Below are positions 34,581 through 43,479 of a stretch of 64,000 nt of DNA, piece by piece. How positions within the stretch are numbered: the first letter of the stretch is position 1; every line of letters begins with the position of its first letter. The notes under the pieces are model-generated. The model saw nothing but the letters and a program-made list of their open reading frames with translations. It did not search any database and was not told the DNA's origin. This DNA is from Coxiellaceae bacterium (GTDB taxonomy: Bacteria; Pseudomonadota; Gammaproteobacteria; Coxiellales; Coxiellaceae), in assembly GCA_030680235.1 (NCBI GenBank), contig JAUXWQ010000030.1:1-64000 (forward strand), in the 5' to 3' direction. Both the position numbers and the translations under genes were made by a program.

Positions 34581-35740
34581 AATTAGTGATTAATGCTTTT
34601 AATATACAAATTGGTGGTGGATTAATGCATCTGATTGAGCTTTTATCAGCGGCAGATCCACAGCGTTACGGATTTTCAAAAGTTGTTATTTTTGCAGGAG
34701 AAAAAACTTTAGCGCAATTGCCAGAAAAAAGTTGGCTTGAAAAAAAAAGCCATCCAAAATTAAATGGAAATTTTTTAAGTAGAATCAAATGGAATTTGTT
34801 TTATCTGAATCGCGAGCTGCAAGATACAGCCCTTTTGTTTATCCCAGGTGGCACTTATCTTGGAAAATTCAGGCCATTTGTTGGAATGTTCCAAAACGCA
34901 CTCCCTTTTGAGCCAAAAGAAACAAAACAGTTTTTGGTTTCTGCACCTACAAGTTTTTTGAAATGGCGTTTATTGAGAATAACGCAAGGGGCGACATTTT
35001 CACAAAATACAGCAGCTATCTCTCCTTCTGGCTATTTAAAATCTATCATTATACAAGCCGTAAAAAAAACAGTAGTTCGGAATTTTTCTGTTATTCCACA
35101 TGGAATTAATCCTATTTTTTTTGCTGCTCCAAGAATTGAGAATAAATTGCTTAGCCAAAAAGCTGAAATTCATATTTCCTATGTTTCGCGAATTGATATT
35201 TATAAACATCAGTCAATGGTAGTTCATGCTGTTGCTGCGTTACGTAAAACAGGATTACCCGTTGTGCTCCATTTGTATGGAGACTGTGGTCACCCACTTG
35301 CGATGCAAAAAATGCATGAAGCGATGCATTCTGTGGATCCTGGAAAACAATTTATTGTTTATCATGGCTATATTGAGTATGAAAATCTCCCGATAATTTA
35401 TCAAAAAACAGATATTTTTGTTTTTGCCTCTAGTTGCGAAAGCATTTCTAGTATTTTATTGGAAGCAATGGCCTCTGGATTGCCAATTGCTTGTTCTAAA
35501 ATACCGGTAGCGTCAGAAGTTGTCAAAAATGCAGGGGTATATTTTGATCCTGAAGATACAGATGATATAAAACGCGCAATAGCTTTATTGATTTCAGATG
35601 ACAAGTTAAGAAGTGATTTGGCACAAAAGGCATATTTATATGCAACAGAATACAGTTGGAAAAATTGTGCTGATAAAACCTTTGCATTATTACAAAAAAC
35701 GGCTGAGTGTTATGGAAAAAAAGCATGCGCAAAAAACTAA
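34577..35740 (+). CDS. GT4-family glycosyltransferase
   Basis: A 387-residue GT-B enzyme. The acceptor half begins KLVINAFNIQIGGGLMHLIE. The donor half has ISYVSRIDIYKHQSMVVHAV and FVFASSCESISSILLEAMAS, with the conserved acidic pair, and then GLPIACSKIPVASEV. Starts at 34577 in an ATGA overlap with the deacetylase. It belongs to the same operon and adds one sugar of the repeat unit; the sugar cannot be assigned. Confidence 0.88.
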   Translation: MKLVINAFNIQIGGGLMHLIELLSAADPQRYGFSKVVIFAGEKTLAQLPEKSWLEKKSHPKLNGNFLSRIKWNLFYLNRELQDTALLFIPGGTYLGKFRPFVGMFQNALPFEPKETKQFLVSAPTSFLKWRLLRITQGATFSQNTAAISPSGYLKSIIIQAVKKTVVRNFSVIPHGINPIFFAAPRIENKLLSQKAEIHISYVSRIDIYKHQSMVVHAVAALRKTGLPVVLHLYGDCGHPLAMQKMHEAMHSVDPGKQFIVYHGYIEYENLPIIYQKTDIFVFASSCESISSILLEAMASGLPIACSKIPVASEVVKNAGVYFDPEDTDDIKRAIALLISDDKLRSDLAQKAYLYATEYSWKNCADKTFALLQKTAECYGKKACAKN

Positions 35741-37251
35741 ATATCTTGGATTCAACATTGCTTGATGAGTGCGTTCGCGTTAAAAATTTAGGTTTTATAA
35801 GGGTTAAGAAAATAGAAAAGCAGTACTTTGTTAGAGAAGCTTTTTTGTCAAAAATAATCGCTTACGTCAATGAAATTGGCATTAAAAATACCTTTTTTAA
35901 AGTAGTGAGTAGACATAAAGAAAAAATTCGCAATAAAAAATATTTATCCGTCGGTTTTGGCCGAGTGCTGGATTCCAAAAGTGCTGCATTTTCTGAAAAT
36001 GAGACTATTATTTTCATCGCTTATAACCATCCTGCTTATCCAGAGCGCCTTGTGCTTCATCAGAATTTTGTAAAAAAAATACAGCCAATACAATCCAATG
36101 AAGAAAAAGTTTTTTTTGGAAAAGAGGATGGGTTTTTAGATATTACTTGGACGCCATTTTTGGCATGGTCACCTTTTTCTGGTGTTACAGCGCCACATGT
36201 CGATGCGCATATCTGGCAACGTATCGAAGAGTATTGGATTCAATTCTTTAAAGAAAATAAATTAAATGGTATTGCAATTCAATCCACCCCCACTTTGGAA
36301 ATAAAAGAATGTGCTGCGAAAAAAAGTATTAAAAAAACAGGTGTTTTATTTGGTTATGGAAACTATGCTAAAACGATTATATTGCCTAACCTTCACAAAG
36401 ATATTGCTATAACGTGCATCCATGAAATTGATCCAGCACAAATTATGCCGATGAAAAAAAATATCCGCTATGATACCAGTCCCTTTTTAAGAGAAAATGA
36501 GAGATATGATGCTTTTTTTATTGCTGGATATCACCATACGCATGCGGATCTTGCAATTTCTGCGCTTAAAATGAATTCAGATGCTATTGTAGAAAAGCCT
36601 ATTGTAATAACACGTAATCAGTTACAAAATTTATTGGTGGCAATGTCAAAGTCAACTGCTGGCCTTTATGCCTGCTATCAAAGACGTTATCATATTTTTA
36701 ATACCTACCTTTTTCAGGATTTTAAGATTAAAAAAGGTGATCCTATTTCTTATTTTGCAATTGTTTATGAAGAACAATTACCCGAGTACCATTGGTATCG
36801 TTGGCCAGCTTCTCGTAGCAATATTATTTCGAATGGGTGTCACTGGATAGATCATTTTTTATTTTTAAACAATTATTCAGAGCCTGTTAATTTTTATGCA
36901 AAAAAAATCTCTAATCATGAGACTTTTGTTTTTATCACGCTTGAAAATGGTGCAGCATTTACCTTGACGCTATCACATACAGGTAGCTCGAGAATTGGTA
37001 TGCAGGATTATATTGAGTTACGTTCTCAAGATGCGACAGCTAAAATCATTAATAGTAAAACGTATTTTGCTGAAAATTCATCGCGTGTACTCAGAAAAAC
37101 GGCTGTGCAAAAGTTTGATGCTTTTAAAAGAATGTATTGCAAAATTTCAGAAGACATTGGTAATACAGCACGTTCAAAATTAAATGAAAATCCAAAACAG
37201 ATGGAATCAACTTTGTCTTTGATTCTTGATTTAGATGAGCAAATTTTATGA
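35725..37251 (+). CDS. Gfo/Idh/MocA oxidoreductase with N-terminal extension
   Basis: A 508-residue protein. The C-terminal 300 residues form a Gfo/Idh/MocA enzyme: nucleotide-binding GVLFGYGNYAKT near residue 205, YDAFFIAGYHHTHADLAI, and VEKPIVIT (the EKP catalytic Lys). The first 205 residues are a separate domain I do not recognise. They contain FIAYNHPAYPERLVLHQNFV. It lies directly before the bi-domain oxidoreductase and overlaps it by 4 bases, so the two probably act on the same nucleotide sugar. The upstream gene overlaps its start by 16 bases. Confidence 0.82.
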   Translation: MRKKLNILDSTLLDECVRVKNLGFIRVKKIEKQYFVREAFLSKIIAYVNEIGIKNTFFKVVSRHKEKIRNKKYLSVGFGRVLDSKSAAFSENETIIFIAYNHPAYPERLVLHQNFVKKIQPIQSNEEKVFFGKEDGFLDITWTPFLAWSPFSGVTAPHVDAHIWQRIEEYWIQFFKENKLNGIAIQSTPTLEIKECAAKKSIKKTGVLFGYGNYAKTIILPNLHKDIAITCIHEIDPAQIMPMKKNIRYDTSPFLRENERYDAFFIAGYHHTHADLAISALKMNSDAIVEKPIVITRNQLQNLLVAMSKSTAGLYACYQRRYHIFNTYLFQDFKIKKGDPISYFAIVYEEQLPEYHWYRWPASRSNIISNGCHWIDHFLFLNNYSEPVNFYAKKISNHETFVFITLENGAAFTLTLSHTGSSRIGMQDYIELRSQDATAKIINSKTYFAENSSRVLRKTAVQKFDAFKRMYCKISEDIGNTARSKLNENPKQMESTLSLILDLDEQIL

Positions 37252-39356
37252 AGCAATTATTACAATCGCTTAAAACAGGTGACCTCAGCTTAATAGAAGT
37301 ACCTTCTCCACTAGCATCAGAGAATCATGTGTTAATAAAAACACGCTGTTCTTTAATATCTTCAGGTACTGAACGCATGTTAATGGACTTTGGTAAAGCG
37401 ACTATTTTTGGAAAAATCAAACAACAACCCGAAAAAGTGGCTCAAGTTTTTGATAAGATTCGGACAGATGGACTGGTTACTACCTTAGAAGCAGTACAAG
37501 CGAAGTTAGATCAACCCATACCCTTGGGGTATTGCAATGTAGGCACTGTGTTAGAAAATACAAATGGTGCGCGGCATTTTCAAGTGGGCGATCGTGTGAT
37601 TAGCAATGGAGCACATGCAGAAGTGGTTTGTGTCCCTAAGAATTTATGCGTAAAAATTCCTGAGGTTGTTGATGATGAATCTGCTACATTTGCAGTATTA
37701 GGTGCAATTGCACTACAAGGTATTCGTCTTATAAAACCTGATTTGGGTGAGTGTGTTGTTGTTATTGGCCTTGGGCTTATCGGTCAATTGGCTGTGCAGT
37801 TATTAATTGCTCAGGGTTGTCGTGTACTGGGCATTGATTTTGATGAAAGGCGGTGTGTTTTAGCAAAATCTTTTGGCGCTGATGTTTTTTGCGTAAATGA
37901 GAATAATAATTCTGTTGACTATGCAATGGCATTTTCGCGTTATCGGGGTGTTGATGCAGTATTAATCACCGCATCGACTGACAGTAATCAACCAATACAG
38001 CAAGCAGCACACATGTGTCGTCAGCGTGGACGCATTGTGTTGATTGGTGTTGTTGGCCTGCAATTATCGAGAGAAGATTTTTACAAAAAAGAAATTACTT
38101 TTCAGGTGTCTTGTTCCTATGGTCCTGGTCGTTATGATCCTCATTACGAACAGAAAGGAAATGATTATCCTGTTGGGTTTGTGCGTTGGACAGAGAATCG
38201 CAATATCGAAGCTGTTTTAGATATGATGGCAATGGGTAAAATTACTATTGCTCCGTTGATCACACACCGATTTATATTTTTCGAGGCAGTAGCCGCTTAT
38301 CGCGTTTTGGATGATCGAGATGCTTTGGGTATTTTATTAAAATATGCCACTGAAAAACAGGAGAAAGTGTCTGACAATTTCACTGATACTTGTCCAAATA
38401 ATACTGAAAAAAGTATCATTGTGGGCTGTGCAGGGGCTGGTAATTTTGCTTCGCGTATCTTATTACCACAATTTAAAAAACAGCCAGTTTTCTTAGATAC
38501 CTTAGTTTCTAAAAATGGTGTAACAGCTGCTATTTATGCTAAAAAAAATGGATTTTTGCAGGCAAGCTGCCAATTTTCAGATCTCATTAAAAATAAAAAA
38601 ATTAATACTGTTATTATTGTAACACCACATCATTTGCATGCGGATCAAATCATTCTTGCATTACAGGCAGGAAAGCATGTTTATGTTGAAAAACCTTTAG
38701 CAATTACCATTGAGCAGTTGGATCGTGTTGTAGAAACCTATAATTCTTTAAAAACTAAACCTGTTGTGATGATAGGATTTAACCGTCGTTTTTCACCATT
38801 GGTTGTAAAGATGAAAGCATTGCTATCGGATTTGGTTGAGCCTAAAAACATAGTGATGATGGTTAATGCAAAATTTATCCCTAAAGAACATTGGACGCAG
38901 GATAATGATATTGGAGGCGGGAGATTAATTGGAGAGGCGTGTCATTTTATAGATTTGGTAAGATTCATAGCGGATTCACCTATCGCTCATGTCTCGATAA
39001 GCAATTTGCAATCTGATAAGTATTGTAAGAATGAAAATTTTACAGTAACGTTAACTTTTGAGAATGGATCAATGGGAGCGGTGCACTATTTTGCAAATGG
39101 GCATACGCGGTTTCCGAAAGAACGATTAGAAGTGTTTTGTGCAGGAAAAATTTTACAGTTGGATAATTTTAGAAAATTGAACACCTTTGGATTTCGGCAG
39201 TCGGGTAAGCTATTTTCATGGCGTCAGCAAAAAGGGTATTCGGAAGCAATTGATGCATTTGTATCCGCTGTAACACATGGCTTGCCATCACCCATTTTAT
39301 TTTCTGAGATTGTTGAAACGACAAGAGCTTGCTTGCAATGTCATGAGTCCGATTAA
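37248..39356 (+). CDS. Bi-domain oxidoreductase (zinc-type ADH plus Gfo/Idh/MocA)
   Basis: A 702-residue fusion. Residues 1-360 are a medium-chain dehydrogenase/reductase (SSGTERMLMDFGKATIFGK; IPLGYCNVGTV; NAD site VVIGLGLIGQLAVQLLIAQG). Residues 388-702 are a Gfo/Idh/MocA domain (VGCAGAGNFASRILLPQF; VTPHHLHADQI; HVYVEKPLAIT, then IGFNRRFSPL). Proteins of this type sit in surface-polysaccharide clusters with a heparinase-like gene, as here. It probably carries out two redox steps on one sugar; the substrate is unknown. It is the most distinctive enzyme of the cluster. Confidence 0.88.
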   Translation: MKQLLQSLKTGDLSLIEVPSPLASENHVLIKTRCSLISSGTERMLMDFGKATIFGKIKQQPEKVAQVFDKIRTDGLVTTLEAVQAKLDQPIPLGYCNVGTVLENTNGARHFQVGDRVISNGAHAEVVCVPKNLCVKIPEVVDDESATFAVLGAIALQGIRLIKPDLGECVVVIGLGLIGQLAVQLLIAQGCRVLGIDFDERRCVLAKSFGADVFCVNENNNSVDYAMAFSRYRGVDAVLITASTDSNQPIQQAAHMCRQRGRIVLIGVVGLQLSREDFYKKEITFQVSCSYGPGRYDPHYEQKGNDYPVGFVRWTENRNIEAVLDMMAMGKITIAPLITHRFIFFEAVAAYRVLDDRDALGILLKYATEKQEKVSDNFTDTCPNNTEKSIIVGCAGAGNFASRILLPQFKKQPVFLDTLVSKNGVTAAIYAKKNGFLQASCQFSDLIKNKKINTVIIVTPHHLHADQIILALQAGKHVYVEKPLAITIEQLDRVVETYNSLKTKPVVMIGFNRRFSPLVVKMKALLSDLVEPKNIVMMVNAKFIPKEHWTQDNDIGGGRLIGEACHFIDLVRFIADSPIAHVSISNLQSDKYCKNENFTVTLTFENGSMGAVHYFANGHTRFPKERLEVFCAGKILQLDNFRKLNTFGFRQSGKLFSWRQQKGYSEAIDAFVSAVTHGLPSPILFSEIVETTRACLQCHESD

Positions 39357-39369
39357 AAGTGTGGGTTAA

Positions 39370-39540
39370 GGTAACTTCTCAAAACCTCGGGGCAATTGAG
39401 GTGTCGAGCGAAGCGTTTCCCCCTTTAAAAAAGGGGGATTAAGGGGGATTTTATATAAAAATCCCTTCTGTCCTCCCTTTTACAAAGGGAGGGACCCTTC
39501 GTTTAACACCTCAATTTCCCCGGGTTTTTGAGAAGTCACC
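39370..39540. repeat. Palindromic repeat with G-rich core, family 3
   Basis: A 171-bp non-coding repeat. The arms pair: GGTAACTTCTCAAAACC with the inverse GGTTTTTGAGAAGTCACC, and GGGGCAATTGAGGTGT with ACACCTCAATTTCCCC. The middle has CCCCCTTTAAAAAAGGGGGA and a TTAAGGGGGATTTT motif. Similar GGGGG/CCCCC blocks recur at 61.2 kb. It lies between the bi-domain oxidoreductase and wecC. Confidence 0.75.
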
Positions 39541-39567
39541 AATCAAGTATTAATCTGGAGTGGGTAA

Positions 39568-40794
39568 ATGGATTTACGCGTTTGTATTATTGGATTAGGT
39601 TATATTGGCCTTCCTACCGCTGCATTGTTAGCAAATCATGGATTTCAAGTCTTAGGGGTAGATATTAATCCGGCAGTTGTTAAGGTAGTTAATGAGGGTG
39701 AAATTCACATTGTTGAATTAGGGCTTGAAGCTTTAGTAAAAGCAGCTGTTGTTTCGAAAAAACTAAGCGCATCGCTTGTGCCTGAGATTGCAGATGTATT
39801 TATTATTTCAGTGCCAACTCCCTTTACGAATGAAAAGCAGCCGGATTTATCTTATGTGATGAAAGCAGCTGAAAATGTTGCACCTTTCTTGCGAGAAAAT
39901 AATCTTGTTATTTTAGAGTCTACTTCTCCCGTTGGAACGACGCACAAAGTACAACAGCATATTTATTCCTTAAGGCCAGATTTAAAAAATTTATATATTG
40001 CTTATTGTCCTGAGCGCGTTATTCCTGGGCGAATCCTCAAAGAATTGATTGAAAACGATCGTATTGTGGGTGGGGTAGATGAGTTTTCAACAGAAAGGGC
40101 AAGGTGGTTTTATTCAAAATTTGTGAAGGGCAATGTGCTTGTAACGGATGCGTGTACGGCAGAAATGACAAAGCTCACTGAGAATGCATTTCGGGATGTT
40201 AATATTGCCTTTGCAAATGAATTATCTATGATATGCGATGAATTAAAATTAGATGTCTGGGAATTAATTCGTTTGGCAAATCATCATCCAAGAGTTGATA
40301 TTTTGCAGCCTGGACCCGGCGTTGGTGGGCATTGTATTGCAGTTGACCCTTGGTTTATTGTTTCAAAAACACCTGACGTGGCTCAATTGATTAAAAAAGC
40401 GCGTGAAGTGAATATGGAAAAGAAAGCTTGGGTTATTCGTAAAATTAAAAAAGCGGCGGCAAACTATGAGAATCCTACTATTGCGTGTCTTGGCATTACG
40501 TTTAAGCCAGATGTTGATGATTTACGCGAATCTCCTGCTAAAAAAATTGTAGAATCTTTGATGGATGCGAATGTAGGCAAAGTTATCGTTTGTGAGCCGC
40601 ATTTACTCTATTCTGACAAATTTACCTTGATGTCAGCCGATCAGGCAATTCTAAGGGCGGATATTGTTGTGGTGCTTGTGGATCATCGCGAATTTAAAAA
40701 CATCCCTTTGGATTTCTTTGAAGGAAAAATAGTGATAGATACTAGGGGTTGTTTTACACAGGCAGAGACTATATCTGAAGCGGTGTATGCCTAA
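39568..40794 (+). CDS. wecC: UDP-N-acetyl-D-mannosamine dehydrogenase
   Basis: A 408-residue UDP-sugar dehydrogenase. It oxidises UDP-ManNAc to UDP-ManNAcA. It shows the NAD fold (VCIIGLGYIGLPTAALLANH), ESTSPVGTTHKV, YCPERVIPGRIL, KLTENAFRDVNIAFANELS and the active-site loop GPGVGGHCIAVDPWF (catalytic Cys). These match WecC rather than Ugd. Its partner WecB lies at 43480-44667. The stop overlaps the heparinase-like gene by 8 bases. A ManNAcA-type sugar is therefore expected in the glycan. Confidence 0.92.
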   Translation: MDLRVCIIGLGYIGLPTAALLANHGFQVLGVDINPAVVKVVNEGEIHIVELGLEALVKAAVVSKKLSASLVPEIADVFIISVPTPFTNEKQPDLSYVMKAAENVAPFLRENNLVILESTSPVGTTHKVQQHIYSLRPDLKNLYIAYCPERVIPGRILKELIENDRIVGGVDEFSTERARWFYSKFVKGNVLVTDACTAEMTKLTENAFRDVNIAFANELSMICDELKLDVWELIRLANHHPRVDILQPGPGVGGHCIAVDPWFIVSKTPDVAQLIKKAREVNMEKKAWVIRKIKKAAANYENPTIACLGITFKPDVDDLRESPAKKIVESLMDANVGKVIVCEPHLLYSDKFTLMSADQAILRADIVVVLVDHREFKNIPLDFFEGKIVIDTRGCFTQAETISEAVYA

Positions 40795-42361
40795 AATAGC
40801 TTTATATTTTCATACAATTCGATATTTAAAAATGTCGCAGATTTTTTGGCGAATGATAAAAGCTATCAAAAAACCAAGCATTTCTTTTACTGTGGACCGC
40901 ATCATCGTTTTAAATCCTGATAATTTTATTGAGCCAATTTTGCATCAAACAAAATTTATTGAAGGTAATCATATTATTTTCCTAAATAAGGCCTTATCAC
41001 TGGATTGTATTTGGAAAAATAGTCAACAAGAATCCAAGCTATGGCAGTATCATTTGCATTACTTTAATGGACTATTATCTTGTGATAAAAATACAGTATT
41101 TAAAATGACAGAATTGTTGCAATTCTGGTTAATCTATTATCCACCTTGTACAAAAATGGCATGGGATCCTTACCCAATTTCTATTCGAATTGTTAATTTA
41201 ATTAAATATCAGTTTATATATAGTAATTTATCGGCAGACTTATTAAAAAATATTTATTTACAAGCCCGTTTTCTTTATGAGACTCCTGAGTATCATTTGT
41301 TGGGCAATCATTTGCTTGAAAATGCAAAGGCGCTTGTATTTTCGGGATTTTTTTTTGAAGGGGATGAACCACGAAAATGGGCTCAATTAGGGTTGCACAT
41401 TTTACATCAGGAAATACCAAGGCAGATATTAGACGATGGCGGATTTTTTGAATTATCGCCAATGTATCATGCATTAATGCAAGAATTGATGTTGGATATT
41501 TATAATTTATTTCAGGCCTATCAAATCCCATTTCCTGCGTTATGGGGAATTAAATTGCAAAAAATGCGTTTTTGGTTAAAAGCAATGACCCATCCAGATG
41601 GCCAATTGTCATTTTTTAATGATTCAGCATTGTATATAGCGCCAACGCTGTTTGATTTGGAAGGCTATGCAAAGCGCTTGCATTTACCTGATGTTGAGTC
41701 GTCTTTAGAAGGTATCACGCATTTGAAAGAGAGCGGCTATATTCGTCTTCAAAAAAACAAGTGGGTTGCCATTTTAGATTGTGCAAAGATAGGACCAGAT
41801 TATTTGCCAGCGCATGGACATGCAGATACATTATCATTCGAGCTTTCTCTGAATGGAAAGCGAATTATCGTTAACTCTGGTACAAGCACCTATTCTGATT
41901 TAAAACAGCGACAATGGGAACGATCGACTGCGGCACATAATACAGTTGAAATCAATAATCAGAATTCTTCTGATACATGGTCTTTTTTTCGTGTTGGAAA
42001 ACGCGCTTATCCTTGTCAATTGAAAATCCAGGAAAATGAACAGTATTATACAGTAGTGTGTGGTCATACTGGATATAAAAAATGTAATGTCATGCCGATA
42101 CGCCAATGGATAATGACGGATCATCTATTTTCTATTGAGGATAATATTGGAGTAAAAAACAAGGGTGTTGTGAGATTTTATTTGCATCCAGCCTTTGTTT
42201 TTTCAGAAAAAATAGAAGGGCTTAGTGAGAGTGCATTTTATCCTGAGTTTGGAAAAATGATACCATCAAACGTAATAGCAAGACAATTTTATCAGACTAC
42301 TAAATTGACAATTTCTTTTGATAAAGATTGCATTAATGATTTTCGGTTGAATTTTTCATAA
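40787..42361 (+). CDS. Heparinase II/III-like (alginate-lyase-type) protein
   Basis: A 524-residue protein. The N-terminal helical toroid has ending motifs like KLWQYHLHYFNGLLS and PISIRIVNLIKY. The C-terminal beta-sandwich has AHGHADTLSFELSLNGKRI, NSGTSTYSDL and WERSTAAHNTVEIN. These match the heparinase II/III family. The motif with His (PAHGHADT) and Tyr residues is compatible with lyase activity on uronic-acid polymers, in line with the adjacent wecC. No signal peptide is seen. It ends 70 bases inside the convergent glycosyltransferase gene. Confidence 0.85.
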   Translation: MPKIALYFHTIRYLKMSQIFWRMIKAIKKPSISFTVDRIIVLNPDNFIEPILHQTKFIEGNHIIFLNKALSLDCIWKNSQQESKLWQYHLHYFNGLLSCDKNTVFKMTELLQFWLIYYPPCTKMAWDPYPISIRIVNLIKYQFIYSNLSADLLKNIYLQARFLYETPEYHLLGNHLLENAKALVFSGFFFEGDEPRKWAQLGLHILHQEIPRQILDDGGFFELSPMYHALMQELMLDIYNLFQAYQIPFPALWGIKLQKMRFWLKAMTHPDGQLSFFNDSALYIAPTLFDLEGYAKRLHLPDVESSLEGITHLKESGYIRLQKNKWVAILDCAKIGPDYLPAHGHADTLSFELSLNGKRIIVNSGTSTYSDLKQRQWERSTAAHNTVEINNQNSSDTWSFFRVGKRAYPCQLKIQENEQYYTVVCGHTGYKKCNVMPIRQWIMTDHLFSIEDNIGVKNKGVVRFYLHPAFVFSEKIEGLSESAFYPEFGKMIPSNVIARQFYQTTKLTISFDKDCINDFRLNFS

Positions 42362-43470
42362 AATAAAGTGGTGTCTCGTTCAGTCTCTTGATTTTGCATA
42401 AGCACACGTAATTTTTCTAAGCCTAGGGCTCCATCGCAGGGTGGGAATACTTCGGTATGACTGACATGTTCTTGTAAAAATCTTTCAGAATAACCAGAAA
42501 TTCCAGCCAATATAGGTTTTCCTGTCATCGTGTATTCAAATATTTTCGAAGGCAAGACGCGCTCAAATGGCTCGTGTTTTCCTAAATGTAAGAATAAGAT
42601 ATCTGCATTTTGGTATTCTCTAATTAAAGCTTCTCTTGATATGGGATCAATAATTTCAATATTCTTCAAGCCAGCACAAGCCGCTTTTAAGGCTTGTAAT
42701 TTTCCGCCGCTGCCAATAATTTTAAATAGGCATTCTTCTATTGTGTGTTGTGCAAGATAAGGAATGATTTTTTCAAGTGCTTGTCCTAAACCAATATTGC
42801 CAGCATATAAAATGGTTTTTATTTTGTTTTTATTTTTTGTCGTTGTTATATTATTAAAGCAAACATCGACTCCGTTGGATATATAAGTAAGATGGCAAGC
42901 AGAATTAATTTTAGATAATAAGTAAGAAGCAAAATCAGGAGAAACTAAATTGATGACCGAGGCTTTTTTAAAGGTATAATTTTCCACCTGCTTAAAAATC
43001 GGTAAAAATAGGATTTTAATGGGCCTTGACAATAAGGCTTCCATGGTTTCAGTGAAAATATCTCGGATATCAAGCAGTAGAGGGCAGCGATATTTTTTTG
43101 CGGCATTGGCTGCTAAAAACGCGGTGAATAGGCGAGATGATGTGGCTACGACACAGTCATACTTTTTCTTTTTTCTTAAAAATTTTTTAACAGAAAAATA
43201 ATAGGCTGCGAAGGCTTTTGCCTGGTCAATAAATCCAGAATGATGGCAAGGTAATTGCACGCGACAAATATGTAGGTTTTCTTCTTGTTCATAAGCTTGT
43301 GTTTTTGCTTGGTAATTTGAGTATCGGTTTGGCATTGTAGTGACTAGATCAATATGGATATTGAGTGATTTAGCAAGGGGTATTAGCTCATTAATTAAGG
43401 CTGCTGTTCTGAAAGAACCGGCGCATAAATCTGGCGTGTAATAAAAGCTTAATAGTAAAATTCGTTTCAT
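42292..43470 (-). CDS. GT4-family glycosyltransferase (minus strand)
   Basis: A 392-residue GT-B enzyme with a WbpH/WcaI-like beginning (RILLLSFYYTPDLCAGSFRT). Donor-domain motifs are TILYAGNIGLGQALEKIIPY, FKIIGSGGKLQALK and NADILFLHLGKHEPFERVLP, followed by KIFEYTMTGKPILAG. It transfers a sugar, perhaps ManNAc or ManNAcA, because it lies beside wecB on the same strand. Its 3' end overlaps the end of the heparinase-like gene by 70 bases in antisense. Confidence 0.87.
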   Translation of the reverse strand: MKRILLLSFYYTPDLCAGSFRTAALINELIPLAKSLNIHIDLVTTMPNRYSNYQAKTQAYEQEENLHICRVQLPCHHSGFIDQAKAFAAYYFSVKKFLRKKKKYDCVVATSSRLFTAFLAANAAKKYRCPLLLDIRDIFTETMEALLSRPIKILFLPIFKQVENYTFKKASVINLVSPDFASYLLSKINSACHLTYISNGVDVCFNNITTTKNKNKIKTILYAGNIGLGQALEKIIPYLAQHTIEECLFKIIGSGGKLQALKAACAGLKNIEIIDPISREALIREYQNADILFLHLGKHEPFERVLPSKIFEYTMTGKPILAGISGYSERFLQEHVSHTEVFPPCDGALGLEKLRVLMQNQETERDTTLFYEKFNRKSLMQSLSKEIVNLVV

Positions 43471-43479
43471 TGCTTGATC

